A DNA stretch of 64,000 nt from NCBI RefSeq assembly GCF_045679555.1, contig NC_092096.1, forward strand, positions 22,351,211-22,415,210, read 5' to 3'. Position 1 is the first letter of the stretch. Every line of letters begins with the position of its first letter. Source of the stretch: Salvelinus alpinus (Eukaryota; Chordata; Actinopteri; Salmoniformes; Salmonidae). The notes beneath the pieces are model-generated. The model searched no databases, was not told the origin of the DNA, and was given only the letters and a program-made list of their open reading frames with translations. Of this stretch, positions 23,159-36,078 are shown piece after piece. A program made the translations under genes and the position numbers.

Positions 23159-23351
23159 CAGGGGTGTCAAACTCATTCCATGGAGGGCCTAGTGTCTGCT
23201 GGTTTTTGTTTTTTCCTTTCAGTTAAGACCTAGACAACCAGGTGATGGGAGTTCCTTACTAATCAGTGACCTTAATTCATCAATCAAGTACAAGGGTGGA
23301 GCGAAAACCCACAGACACTCGGCCCTCCGTGGAATGAGTTTGACAGCTGTG
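23159..23351. mobile_element. hAT-type MITE with perfect 8-bp target duplication
   Basis: A 193-bp element with ends CAGGGGTGTCAAACTCATTC and GAATGAGTTTGACAGCTGTG, bracketed by CTCTAGCT at 23151-23158 and 23352-23359. An 8-bp duplication is the hAT hallmark. It is inserted in LINE sequence. Confidence 0.92.
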
Positions 23352-23451
23352 CTCTAGCTCTTACATCTGGTGTACGTGCATTTGGAGGGCAGTAAAACTC
23401 ATATGCATATCATGTTCACAGATTTCTCCTCAGCATTTAACACAGGGAAGT

Positions 23452-24625
<1,174 letters not shown>

Positions 24626-25470
24626 TAATATTTTAAAAATATATTAACGCACCGTGCAACGATTATCAAGATTTTACTGAGTTACAGTTCATATAAGGAA
24701 ATCAGTCAATTGAAATAAATTCATTAGGCCCTAATCTATGGATTTCACATGACTGGGGATTCAGATATTGTCACGCCCTGACCGTAGAGAGCTTTTTATG
24801 TCTCTATTTTGGTTTGGTCAGGGTGTGATTTGGGTGGGCATTCTATGTTATTTTTTCTATGTTTTGTATTTCTTTGTTTTGGCCGGTATGGTTCTCAATC
24901 AGGGACAGCTGTCTATCGTTGTAAACTGTTTCGTGTTGGAACCATACTTAGGTAGCTTTTTCCCACATGGTTTTTGTGGGTAGTTAATTTCTGTTTAGTG
25001 TTTTCACCTTACAGGACTGTTTCGGTTATTCTCGTGTTTATTTTTGTTATAGTGTTCAGTTTGAATAAAACAAGCATGAACACTTTTTATTTTTTTATTT
25101 TTTTTATTTCACCTTTATTTAACCAGGTAGGCTAGTTGAGAACAAGTTCTCATTTGCAACTGCGACCTGGCCAAGATAAAGCATAGCAGTGAGAACAGAC
25201 AACAACACAGAGTTACACATGGAGTAAACAATAAACAAGTCAATAACATGGTAGAAAAAAAGAGAATCTATATACAATGTGTGCAAAAGGCATTAGAGGT
25301 AGGCAATAAATCGAATAATTACAATTTAGCAGATTAACACTGGAGTGATAAATCATCAGATGATCATGTGCAAGTAGAGATACTGGTGTGCAAAAGAGCA
25401 GAAAAGTAAATAAATAAAAGCAGTATGGGGGGGTGAGGTAGGTAAATTGGGTGGGCTATATACCGATGGA

Positions 25471-28400
25471 CTATGTACAGCTGCAGCGATCGGTTAGCTG
25501 CTCGGATAGCAGATTTTTAAAGTTGTTGAGGGAGATAAAAGTCTCCAACTTCAGAGATTTTTGCAATTCGTTCCAGTCGCAGGCAGCAGAGAACTGGAAG
25601 GAAAGGCGTCCAAATGAGGTTTTGGCTTTAGGGATGATCAGTGAGATACACCTGCTGGAGCGCGTGTTGCGGGTGGGTGTAGCCATCGTGACCAGTGAAC
25701 TGAGATAAGGCGGCACTTTACCTAGCATAGCCTTGTAGATGACCTGGAGCCAGTGGGTCTGACGACAAACATGTAGCGAGGGCCAGCCGACTAGGGCATA
25801 CAGGTCGCAGTGGTGGGTCGTATAAGGTGCTTTAGTAACAAAACGAATGGCACTGTGATAAACTGCATCCAGTTTGCTGAGTAGAGTATTGGAAGCTATT
25901 TTGTAGATGACATCGCCGAAGTCGAGGATCGGTAGGATAGTCAGTTTTACTATGGTAAGTTTGGCGGCGTGAGTGAAGGAGGCTTTGTTGCGGAATAGAA
26001 AGCCGATTCTTGATTTGATTTTGGATTGGAGATGTTTGATATGAGTCTGGAAGGAGAGTTTGCAGTCTAGCCAGACACCTAGGTACTTATAGATGTCCAC
26101 ATATTCTAGGTCGGAACCGTCCAGGGTGGTGATGCTAGTCGGGCGTGCGGGTGCAGGCAGCGAACGGTTGAAAAGCATGCATTTGGTTTTACTAGCGTTT
26201 AAGAGCAGTTGTAGGCCATGGAAGGAGTGTTGTATGGCATTGAAGCTCGTTTGGAGGTTAGATAGCACAGTGTCCAAGGAAGGGCCGGAAGTATATAGAA
26301 TGGTGTCGTCTGCGTAGAGGTGGATCAGGGAATCGCCCGCAGCAAGAGCAACATCATTGATGTATACAGAGAAAAGAGTCGGCCCGAGAATTGAACCCTG
26401 TGGTACCCCCATAGAGACTGCCAGAGGACCGGACAACATGCCCTCCGATTTGACACACTGAACTCTGTCTGCAAAGTAGTTGGTGAACCAGGCAAGGCAG
26501 TCATTAGAAGAACCGAGGCTACTGAGTCTGCCGATAAGAATATGGTGATTGACAGAGTCGAAAGCCTTGGCCAGGTCGATGAAGACAGTAATGTCTTTTA
26601 TCGATGGCGGTTATGATATCGTTTAGTACCTTGAGCGTGGCTGAGGTGCACCCATGACCGGCTCGGAAACCGGATTGCACAGCGGAGAAGGTACGGTGGG
26701 ATTCGAGATGGTCAGTGATCTGTTTGTTGACTTGGCTTTCGAAGACCTTAGATAGGCAGGGCAGGATGGATATAGGTCTGTAACAGTTTGGGTCCAGGGT
26801 GTCTCCCCCTTTGAAGAGGGGGATGACCGCGGCAGCTTTCCAATCCTTGGGGATCTCAGATGATACAAAGGAGAGGTTGAACAGGCTGGTGATAGGGGGT
26901 GCGACAATGGCGGCGGACAGTTTCAGAAATAGGGGGTCCAGATTGTCAAGCCCAGCTGATTTGTATGGGTCCAGGTTTTCCAGCTCTTTCAGAACATCTG
27001 CTATCTGGATTTGGGTAAAGGAGAAGCTGGGGAGGCTTGGGCGAGTAGCAGCGGGGGGGGGCGGGGCTGTTGGCCAAGGTTGGAGTCGCCAGGAGGAAGG
27101 CATGGCCAGCCGTTGAGAAATGCTTGTTGAAGTCTTCAATTATCACGGATTTATCGGTGGTGACCGTGTTACCTAGCCTCAGTGCAGTGGGCAGCTGGGA
27201 GGAGGTGCTCTTGTTCTCCATGGACTTTACAGTATCCCAGAACTTTTTGGAGTTAGAGCTACAGGATGCAAATTTCTGCTTGAAAAAGCTGGCCTTTGCT
27301 TTCCTGACTGACTGCGTGTATTGGTTCCTGACTTCCCTGAACAGTTGCATATCGCGGGGGCTCTTCGATGCTATTGCAGTTCGCCACAGGATGTTTTTGT
27401 GCTGGTCGAGGGCAGTCAGGTCTGGAGTGAACCAAGGGCTATATCTGTTCTTGGTTCTGCATTTTTTGAACGGAGCATGCTTGTCTAATATGGTGAGGAA
27501 GTAACATTTAAAGAATGACCAGGCATCCTCAACTGACGGGATGAGGTCAATATCCTTCCAGGGTACCCGGGCCAGGTCGATTAGAAAGGCCTGCTCGCAG
27601 AAGTGTTTTAGGGAGCGTTTGACAGTGATGAGGGGTGGTCGTTTGACCGCGGACCCGTGGCGGATACAGGCAATGAGGCAGTGATCGCTGAGATCTTGAT
27701 TGAAGACAGCAGAGGTGTATTTGGAGGGCACGTTGGTCAGGATAATGTCTATTAGGGTGCCCATGTTTACGGATTTAGGGTTGTACCTGGTGGGTTCCTT
27801 GATGATTTGTGTGAGATTGAGGGCATCAAGCTTGGATTGTAGGACTGCCGGGGTGTTAAGCATATCCCAGTTTAGGTCACCTAACAGAACAAACTCTGAA
27901 GCTAGATGGGGAGCGATCAATTCACAGATGGTGTCCAGGGCACAGCTGGGAGCTGAGGGGGGTCGGTAGCAGGCGGCAACAGTGAGAGACTTATTTCTGG
28001 AGAGATTAATTTTTAAAATTAGAAGTTCGAACTGTTTGGGCATAGACCTGGAAAGTATGACAGAACTTTGCAGGCTATCTCTGCAGTAGATTGCAACTCC
28101 TCCCCCTTTGGCAGTTCTATCTTGACGGAAAGTGTTATAGTTGGGTATGGAAATCTCAGAATTTTTGGTGGCCTTCCTAAGCCAGGATTCGGACACGGCA
28201 AGGACATCAGGGTTGGCAGAGTGTGCTAAAGCGGTGAGTAAGGCAAACTTAGGGAGGAGGCTTCTGATGTTGACATGCATGAGGCCAAGGCTTTTTCGAT
28301 CACAGAAGTCAACAAATGAGGGTGACTGGGGACATGCAGGGCCTGGGTTTACCTCCACATCACCCGAGGAACAGAGGAGTAGTAGGATGAGGGTGCGGCT

Positions 28401-28757
28401 AAAGGCTATCAAAACTGGTCGCCTAGAGCGTTGGGGACAAAGAATAAAAGGAGCAGATTTATGGGCGTGGTAGAATAGATTCTGGGCATAATGTGCAGAC
28501 AGGGGTATGGTGGGGCGCGGGTACAGCGGAGGCAAGCCCAGGCACTGGGTGATGATAAGAGAGGTTGTATCTCTGGACATGCTGGTCTCAATGGGTGAGG
28601 TCACCGCATGTGTGGGGGGTGGGACAAAGGAGGTAACAGAGGTACGGAGAGTGGAACTACAGGGTCCATTGCAAACCAAAACAATGATAATGATAACTAG
28701 CCTGAACAACAGTATGGAAGGCATATTGATATATGAGAGAGACATACAATAAGGCAT
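25471..28757 (-). pseudogene. LINE polyprotein (2A, endonuclease, reverse transcriptase), two frameshifts
   Basis: The first frame (28757-26946) starts with a hydrophobic N-terminus (ILLFRLVIIIIVLVCN, residues 15-30). The 2A-like motif GDVEVNPGP follows at 132-140, then an APE endonuclease with VNIRSLLPK, SESWL, LLGDLNWDM and SDHCLI. Frame is lost at a G/C run near 27050-27063. The second frame carries the first RT blocks (YKSAGLDNLDPLFLK to HGCTSATLKVLNDI) and is lost at a 7-bp deletion near 26595. The third (26439-25471) has GVPQGSILGPTLFSVYIND, the catalytic HLYADDTILY and a stop after DRCSCT. Few lesions suggest a young copy. Confidence 0.9.
28338..28364 (-). other. 2A-like translational recoding motif in the LINE
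   Basis: The encoded string is GDVEVNPGP, matching D(V/I)ExNPGP. It is preceded by the leucine-rich stretch SRTLILLLLCSS, the usual context. In known 2A peptides the ribosome releases the upstream product after NPG and resumes at Pro. That would free a 139-residue N-terminal product from the endonuclease/RT protein. 2A-like motifs have been reported in several APE-type LINE clades. Confidence 0.85.
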
Positions 28758-29948
28758 AAAGTGATTGCAGGTCTTGATTGGGAGAGCTAGCTAAAACAAC
28801 AGGTAAGATAACAGCAGCAATAACAGGGTGCTAGTCTAACACAGCAACAACAGGTAAAAATGGCGACGACTACGCAGAGAGGGTCGGATTAACTACACAC
28901 AGATCCTGAGTTAAAGCACAGAGCCGACAGATAAAACACAAATAAACAGAATGGAGTACCGTGAATTAATGGACAGTCAAGCATGCATCAGCTATGTAGC
29001 CAAGTGATCATAGTGTCCAGGGGGCAGCCGTAGATGGAGCAGGGAGGCCTCCACTAAGCTAGCACGCGGCGTTTAAAGTTAGTAGCCCGGGGGGGTGGTC
29101 TGCTCAGACGGAGGGGGTCTGCTCAGACGTGGTCGTGTCGACAGAGAATCCAAGCCGGATGGCGAAAGAGAGGTTGTGAATTGTAGAATTGTGTTTGCTA
29201 ACTGGTGCTAGCTTCGTGGCAGTGGCGCTAGCTGCAAGCTAGCTGTGAGGATCAGAAGTAGTGGCTCAAGGATTACGGCAGGAATCCGGCGTTGTTGTCG
29301 AGAGACAGTCCGATGCTGGTAAATTGGTGAGTAATATCCAGGCTAATAACAGGGCTGGTGTCTGTGCAGAAGGTAGGTCCAGTCCAATTGGCAAAAAAGG
29401 TGTTGTAGCCCAAGAATTCGCTGGTAGACCTCTTCGGCTAGCCGGCAGATGGGCCTAGCTCGAGGCTAGCTCAAGGCTAACTGGTGCTTGCTTCGGGACA
29501 GAGGTGTTAGCCAGTAGTAGCCACTCGGTTGCAGCTAGCTAGCTGTGATGATACGGTGTAATTGTCCAGAGCTTGCGTCAGGAATCCGGTGATGTGGTAG
29601 AGAAAAAGCAGTCCTATATGCTCTGGGTTGATATCGCGCTTGCAGACTGGCAGGTATTGGCCCGGTATTGAAGCTGGCTGTGTCCGAGTTGAGGGTGAAG
29701 ACCGCAGCAGTGGCTAACTGACTACTAGCTAGTAGCTAGTTATCTGGCTAGCTTCTGATTGGGGTTACGGTTCTAAAGTATAAAAAAAATAGCAGGTCCG
29801 TACCACATTGGGTGAGGCGGAATGTAGGAATGTATATTCAGTTCCTAGATGGAAAGTGAAATTAAAATATATACGAAATGTATACGAAAAATACGGAGAC
29901 TATTTACACGGGACAAGACAAGACAAAGACACGTCTGACTGCTACGCC

Positions 29949-30246
29949 GTCTGGAGTGAACCAAGGGCTATATCTGTTCTTAGTTCTGCATTTTTTGAAC
30001 GGAGCATGCTTGTCTAATATGGTGAGGAAGTAACTTTTAAAGAATGACTAGGCATCCTCAACTGACGGGATGAGGTCAATATCCTTCCAGGGTACCCGGG
30101 CCAGGTCGATTAGAAAGGCCTGCTCGCAGAAGTGTTTTAGGGAGCGTTTGACAGTGATGAGGGGTGGTCGTTTGACCGCGGACCCGTAGCGGATACAGGC
30201 AATGAGGCAGTGATCGCTGAGATCTTGATTGAAGACAGCAGAGGTG
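29949..30246 (-). repeat. LINE internal segment duplicated at its own 5' end
   Basis: This 298-bp segment is almost identical to 27419-27717 of the adjacent LINE and in the same orientation. It covers the last part of the endonuclease and the start of the linker. It joins directly to the LINE 5' UTR on one side and to the interrupted LTR on the other. Confidence 0.88.
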
Positions 30247-31459
30247 CGCTTTGGTCCGATGATTCCTCTTCTTCAGACGACGAATACCGTTACAGATATG
30301 CATCTGTTGGTCACAGATACGCCATGGGCGTGGATCAGAGAACCAGTCAGTATCTGTTGTGACCACAATTTGCCTCATGCAGCGCAACACATCTCATTCG
30401 CATCGAGTTGATCAGGATATTGATTGTGGCCTGTGGAATGTTGTCCAACTCCTCTTCAATGGCTGTGTGAAGTTCAGCTTCCAGGAATTGTGAACTGATC
30501 CTTGTGACATGGGGCCGTGCAGTGTGATGCTGTGATGATGAGGTGATGGCGGCAGAGGAATGACATGATAATACACTGGTGGAAAAGCTACCCAATTGTC
30601 ATACTTGAGTAAAAGTAAAGATACCTTAATAGAAAATGACTCAAGTAAAAGTGAGTCACCCAGTAAAATACTACTTGAGTAAAAGTCTAAAAGTAGTTGG
30701 TTTTAAATATACTTAAGTATCAAAAGTAAATGTAATTGCTAAAATATACTTAATTATCAAAAGTAAAAGTACAAATAATTAAAAATTCCTTATAATAAGC
30801 ATACCAGATGGCACCGTTCTTGTTATTTTATTTACCGGAAAGCCAGGGGCACACTCCTACACTCAGACATAATTTACAAATTAAGTGTGTTTAGTGAGTC
30901 CGCCAGATCAGAGCGGTAGGGATGACCAGTGAGGACTGCAAAGATAGCCTGCAGAGTTCTGTCTTACTATCCAGGTCTGTACCCAAACAATTTGAGCTTC
31001 TACTTCTAAAAATGCACCTTTCCAGAAACACGTAACTAACTCGCCCTCCAAATACACCTCTGCTGTTTTCAATCAAGATCTCAGCGATCACTGCCTCATT
31101 GCCTGCATCCGTAATGGGTCTGCGATCAAACGACCACCCCTCATCATTGTCAAACGCTCCCTAAAACACTTCTGCGAGCAGGCCATTCTAATCAACCTGG
31201 CCGGGGTTTCCTGGAATGACATTGACCTCATCCCGTCAGTAGAGGATGCCTGGTTATTCTTTAAAATTGCCTTCCTCACCATCTTAAACAAGCATGCTCC
31301 ATTCCATAAAAAAAAAAAAAGGAATAGATATAGTCCTTGGTTCACTCCAGACCTGTCTGCCCTTGACCAGCACAAAAACATCCTGTGGCGTTGTGCATTA
31401 GCATCAAATAGCCCCTGTGATATGCAACTTTTCAGGGAAGTTAGGAACCAATATACACA

Positions 31460-32877
31460 TGTCGTGTCTTTGGCTATGCCAGATTAATTGCTATGACATG
31501 CTATTCTATAAAATAATTTCTCCGTAATTAATATTACCTGATTGAACTAATCATGTAAATATAATTAACTAGAGAGGGACACCACGAAATAATATTTATA
31601 GAGCTGTTATCTTCCGAATAAGCTCTTAAAGATTTAGTAATATTTTACATCCATAGCAGTCACATTAATCGTAATTTTATTCAGTCTCATCTGAAAGTGG
31701 TAAATCCTTGGTTATCTGCAAGAATCCTGGCTAACAAGTTGAATCAGCAATACAAAATTGGGTTTAATTATTTATTTACTAAATACCTAACTAATCACAC
31801 AGAATCACACATAAACAATTAAATCATAACTTGATCACAAATTGCCGTCATAAAGAAAAACGTCCCTTCTGGCAGAATAGATATGACAGCTTGTTACACA
31901 AAGAAAGGGGGCGGGATTTTAGTGAAAGAGCGGGAGACTGGAACATAGGCGAAGCTGTACCATCGTAAATACAGTATCTTATGCATTCTAAATTACCGCC
32001 CATTTGAAAAAGGAAAATGCAATAAATATTTACTCTGAGCTGCGCTTCACTAGGTTGGCGGTAGATGGAAGACCGTATCGCCAACCCGAGTCCTCTGTCC
32101 TTTGAAGAATGTCTCTGGTGGTCACTGGATACGTTGGAGTAACGTCGATGTGTAGTAGACGGGATACTCTGACTGTCCTTACTAACCTGCGTTTGTAGCA
32201 GCTGTTGCTAACTCAACGGCTAGGAGGTATCACTTCTGTAGTGAATACGAGTTCAAAGTTCATACCATTCACAACCAAAGTCCATGCTGCTGTTGGCTTA
32301 GTTCTGTAGTTATTATCTGAACCATTCTGACACCGGATCGTCATCCTAGTGTCCCCGGAACAGGAAGTTATATTTTTGTCAATGGCTTTTATAGTGGAGG
32401 GAGAGGGGTGTGTCTGAAAAGTTTATAACCCATGTCTCTTCACAGGGGCGGGCCCCTGGTTGAGCAGAAGCCAAGCTTATGAAAACCCAAATCTCTCATT
32501 TGGAAGCTAAAATTACATTTAATCTCTTCACAAATAATTTCATAATCAAACATTTGAATTTAACAACAATTCCATGTGAATCCGATACCTCTGACGTTTA
32601 GACTTTCCACAGTAGAGTTTATGTCATTCTATCATTGATGAGAATGTGTCAGAGGGCAACCGAACTGACATAATATACCTTAAGTACCACCGGATATGTT
32701 CAGTTGGTCGGATTACCAGAATATAGTTCATTACCCCCCAACTTCTGATGTTCCCAGAATCTCTATGTTAACCAATGGGTTTTCTTATGTCACATCAGTT
32801 ATAGTAGGGAGAGAGAAAAAGGGGGAAAGAGGTATTTATGACTGTCATAAACCTACTCCCAGGCCAACGTCATGACA
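31460..32877 (-). repeat. Solo LTR of about 1.4 kb, family unassigned
   Basis: The unit begins TGTCGTGTC and ends GTCATGACA. It is bracketed by CACA at 31456-31459 and 32878-32881, a 4-bp target duplication. A TATAAAAG box on the minus strand (near 32386-32394) suggests minus orientation. No coding sequence is seen. The length and 4-bp duplication fit a Ty3/gypsy or endogenous retroviral LTR. Confidence 0.75.
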
Positions 32878-34740
32878 CACAGGAAGTTAGGAAAGCTAAG
32901 GCTAGCTTCTTCAAACAGAAGTTTGCATCCTGTAGTACAAACTCAAAAAAGTTCTGGGACACTGTAAAGTCCATGGAGAATAAGAGCACCTCCTCCCAGC
33001 TGTCCACTGCTCTGAGGCTAGGAAACACTGTTACCACCAATATATTCACTATAATTGAGAATTTCAATAAGCATTTCTCTACGGCTGGCCATGCTTTCCA
33101 CCTGACTACCCCTACCCCGGTCAACTGCCCGGCACACTCCAGAGCAACCCGCCCAAGCCCCCACCATTTCTCCTTCACCCAAAACCAGATAGCTGATGTT
33201 CTGAAAGAGCTGCAAAATCTGGACCCCTACAAATCAGCCGGGCTAGACAATCTGGACCCTCTCTTTCTAAAATTATCTGCCGAAATTGTTGCAACCACTA
33301 TTACTAGCCTGTTCAACCTTTCTTTCGTATCGTCTGAGATTCCCAAAGATTGGAAAGCTGCCGCGGTCATCCCCCTCTTCAAAGGGGGTGACACTCTAGA
33401 CCCAAACTGCTACAGACCTATATCCATCCTACCCTGTCTTTCTAAGGTCTTCGAAAGCCAAGCTAACAAACAGATTACCGACCATTTCGAATCTCACCGT
33501 ACCTTCTCCGCTATGCAATCTGGTTTCAGAGCTGGTCACGGGTGCACCTCAGCCACGCTCAAGGTCCTAAATGATATCATAACCGCCATCGATAAGAGAC
33601 ATTACTGTGCAGCCGTATTCATCGACCTGGCCAAGGCTTTCGACTCTGTCAATCACCACATTTTTATTGGCAGACTCGACAGCCTTGGTTTCTCAAATGA
33701 TTGCCTCGCCTGGTTTACCAACTACTTCTCTGATAGAGTTCAGTGTGTCAAATCTGAGGGCCTGTTGTCCGGACCTCTGGCAGTCTCTATGGGGGTGCCA
33801 CAGGGTTAAATTCTCGGGCCGACTCTCTTCTCTGTATACATTAATTATGTCGCTCTTGCTGCTGGTGATTCTCTGATCCACCTCTACGCAGACGACACCA
33901 TTCTGTATTCTTCTGGCCCTTCTTTGGACACTGTGTTAACTAACCTCCAGACGAGCTTCAATGCCATACAACTCTCCTTCCGTGGCCTCCACCTGCTCTT
34001 AAATGCAAGTAAAACTAAATGCATGCTATTCAATCGATCACTGCCCGCACCTGCCCGCCCGTCCAGCATCACTACTCTGGACGGCTCTGACTTAGAATAC
34101 GTGGACAACTACAAATACCTAGGTGTCTGGTTAGACTGTAACCTCTCCTTCCAGACTCACTTTAAGCATCTCCAATCCAAAATTACATCTAGAATCGGCT
34201 TCCTATATCGCAACAAAGCATCCTTCATTCACGCTGCCAAACTTACCCTCGTAAAACTGACCATCCTACCGATCCTCGACTTCGGCGATGTCATCTATAA
34301 AATAGCCTCCAACACTCTACTCAACAAATTGGATGCAGTCTATCACAGTGCCATCCGTTTTGTCACCAAAGCCCCATAAAGCCCCAAACCCACCACTGCA
34401 ACCTGTACTCTCTCGTTGGTTGGCCCTCGCTTCATACTCGTCGCCAAACCCACTGGCTACAGGTTATCTACAAGTCTCTGCTAGGTAAAGCCCCGCCTTA
34501 TCTCAGCTCACTGTTCACCATAGCAGCACCCACTCGTAGCACACGCTCCAGCAGGTATATCTCACTGGTCACCCCCAAAGCCAATTCCTCATTTGGTCGC
34601 CTTTCCTTCCAGTTCTCTGCTGCCAATGACTGGAACGAACTGCAAAAATCTCTGAAGCTGGGGATTCATATCTCCCTCACTAGCTTTAAGCACCAGCTGT
34701 CAGAGCAGCTCACAGATCACTGCAACTGCACATATCTCAT
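32878..34740 (+). pseudogene. Reverse transcriptase of LINE copy 2, with stops
   Basis: An open part to 33809 includes SFFKQKFASCSTNSKKFWDT, YKSAGLDNLDPLFLKLS, VFIDLAKAFDSVNHHIF and MGVPQG. The next codon is TAA where the sister copy has Ser (GVPQGSILG), a single-base nonsense change. The frame then resumes with YADDTILYSSGPSLDTVL and continues to TKAP at 34379, where a 9-10 bp repeat of AAAGCCCC disrupts it. Confidence 0.85.
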
Positions 34741-35779
34741 CTGTAAACAGCCCATCTATCTACCTCATCCCCATACTGTATTTATTTATCTTGCTCCTTT
34801 GCACCCCAGTATCTCTACTTGCACATTCATCTTCTGCACATCTACCATTCCAGTGTTTAATTGCTATATTGTAATTACTTCGCCACCATGGCCTATTTAT
34901 TGCCTTAAATCCCTTATCTTACCTCATTTGCACTCACTGTATATAGATTTTTTGTTTTCTTTTTTTATTGACTGTATGTTCTGTTTATTCCATGTGTAAC
35001 TCTGTTGTTGTATGTGTCGAATTGCTATGCTTTATCTTGGCCAGGTCGCAGTTGTAAATGAGAATTTGTTCTCAACTAGCCTACCTGGTTAAATAAAGGT
35101 TAAATAAAAAAATAAGCGCGTGAATTGGACCATTTTCCTGTCCTGCATTCAAAATGTAACGAGTAATTTTGGGTGTCAGGGAAAATGTATGAAAGTACAT
35201 TTCTTTAGAAATGTAGTTAAGTAATAATATAAATAGTAAAGTACAGATACCCCCCCCAAAACTACTTAAGTAATACTTTAAAGTATTTTTACTTAAGTAC
35301 GTTACACCACTGCGACAATGGGCCTCAAGATCTCATCACGGTACCTCTGTGCATCGAAATTGCAATCGATAAAATGCAATTGCTTAAGCCTGTCCATACC
35401 ATAACCCCACCGCCACCATGGTGCACTCTGTTAACAACATCCTCAAACCCCTCACCCACACGACGCCATACACATGGTCTGCAGTTGTGAGGCCCTCTGC
35501 AGTTTTATTTTCCCCAGCACAAGGTGCACCGGTGTATTGAGCATGTTGTTTAATCAGCTTATTGATATGCGATGCCTGTCAGGTGGATGGATTATCTTGG
35601 CAAAGGAGAAACCCCTCCTCTGTTCACTAACAGGGATTTAAACAAATGTGTGCACAAAATTTGAGAAACTTTTTGTGCTTATGGAACATTTCAGGGATCT
35701 TTTAATTCAGCTCATGAAACATGGGACCGACACTTTACATGTTGCATATATATTTGTATCAGAATAGATAGGCCGTGAC

Positions 35780-35890
35780 TGGCCTCACACTCCAGTACAA
35801 TAGGTGGCGGTGTATACACCTAAAAGTTGGATGCGATCCGTCAACCAAATCCCGAAGAAGATGACGAAGAAGAAGAAGAAGAAGCAGCTG
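35780..35890. repeat. Short interspersed repeat upstream of ccdc107
   Basis: GGCCTCACACTCCAGTACAA and TAGGTGGCGGTGTATACACC are followed by GTTGGATGCGATCCG and a GAAGAAGAAGAAG tail. This is a common fish repeat, but I cannot give its class. The next 190 bases up to the ccdc107 ATG should hold its promoter; no TATA box is evident. Confidence 0.45.
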
Positions 35891-36078
35891 TTTATCTTCA
35901 GTCAGCACCGTTCGTATGTACCTCAATAGTCAGCACAGGATTTAAGTGGTTTTCAGCATGAAATGGCAATGAGTCAGTTTCCCTTCTGCGTAATAGCCTG
36001 GAAACGCTAAAGATTCGGTGTTGCACGTCTGGACCAAAGCCTCCGGTTGTTTTCGTCACTGTTCTGGTGCAGAAGGAT

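Larger units (their letters stand above)
22576..23450 (+). mobile_element. LINE fragment with internal tandem repeat
   Basis: The reading frame, with stops, shows RT-type sequence including IEKIIKTYIINTTSHLLDPL and FAYRSERGTDDANL, as in Rex1/CR1-like elements. The upstream part is occupied by a 46-bp tandem repeat, and a hAT-type MITE splits the RT at 23159-23351. Both ends are truncated. Confidence 0.65.
25085..29948 (-). mobile_element. Near full-length LINE (L2/CR1-like) with 2A-like motif
   Basis: An APE-type non-LTR retrotransposon on the minus strand. The 3' end (AAATAAAGGTGAAATAAAAA) is at 25085-25120, the coding region is 28757-25471, and the 5' UTR runs to about 29948 (5' end near GGCGTAGCAGTCAGACGTGT). 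It is inserted into a solo LTR. A second copy, truncated at the 5' end, lies at 30938-35117 on the plus strand. Confidence 0.88.
24769..30294 (+). repeat. Solo LTR split by a LINE
   Basis: Parts 24769-25084 (starting TGTCACGCCCTGACC, with AATAAA near 25066) and about 30244-30294 (ending GAATACCGTTACA) form one LTR of the family seen at 19432. The 5-bp target duplication GATAT is at 24764-24768 and 30295-30299, inside the Tc1-like element. About 9 bp are missing at the internal junction compared with the other copies. Confidence 0.85.
30938..35117 (+). mobile_element. LINE copy 2, 5'-truncated, split by an LTR
   Basis: Same family as the LINE at 25085-29948 but on the plus strand. It starts within the endonuclease region, has an internal deletion of about 260 bp near 31036, and is interrupted by a 1.4-kb LTR (31460-32877). 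It ends AAATAAAGGTTAAATAAAAA at 35117. It is inserted in a hAT-like MITE. Confidence 0.88.
30574..35312. mobile_element. hAT-like MITE split by a LINE
   Basis: Ends CACTGGTGG and CACCACTG are inverted. Subterminal ACTTGAGTAAAAGT and ACTTAAGTA motifs repeat within both arms. Parts 30574-30937 and 35118-35312 make one unit of about 560 bp. The flanks TGATAATA and CGACAATG match at 5 of 8 bases with only transitions, consistent with a decayed 8-bp duplication. Confidence 0.75.
24626..35766 (-). mobile_element. Tc1-like element inflated to 11 kb by nested insertions
   Basis: Three separated pieces belong to one Tc1-like element on the minus strand. The 3' terminal arm is 24626-24768, the C-terminal transposase part and 3' arm are 30295-30573, and the core part with the 5' arm is 35313-35766. 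Sequence continues across each gap, for example CAGATAT / GATATGCATCTGTTGG. The transposase remnant shows SQFLEAEL then EELDNIPQATINILINSMRM and ends GHNRY. An ancestral element of about 1.6 kb now spans 11 kb. Confidence 0.82.

Noticed and set aside
36067-36078. GTG start upstream of the ccdc107 ATG
   Set aside because: Vertebrate genes rarely start at GTG. The ATG at 36079 has a G at +4 and begins the signal-like segment.
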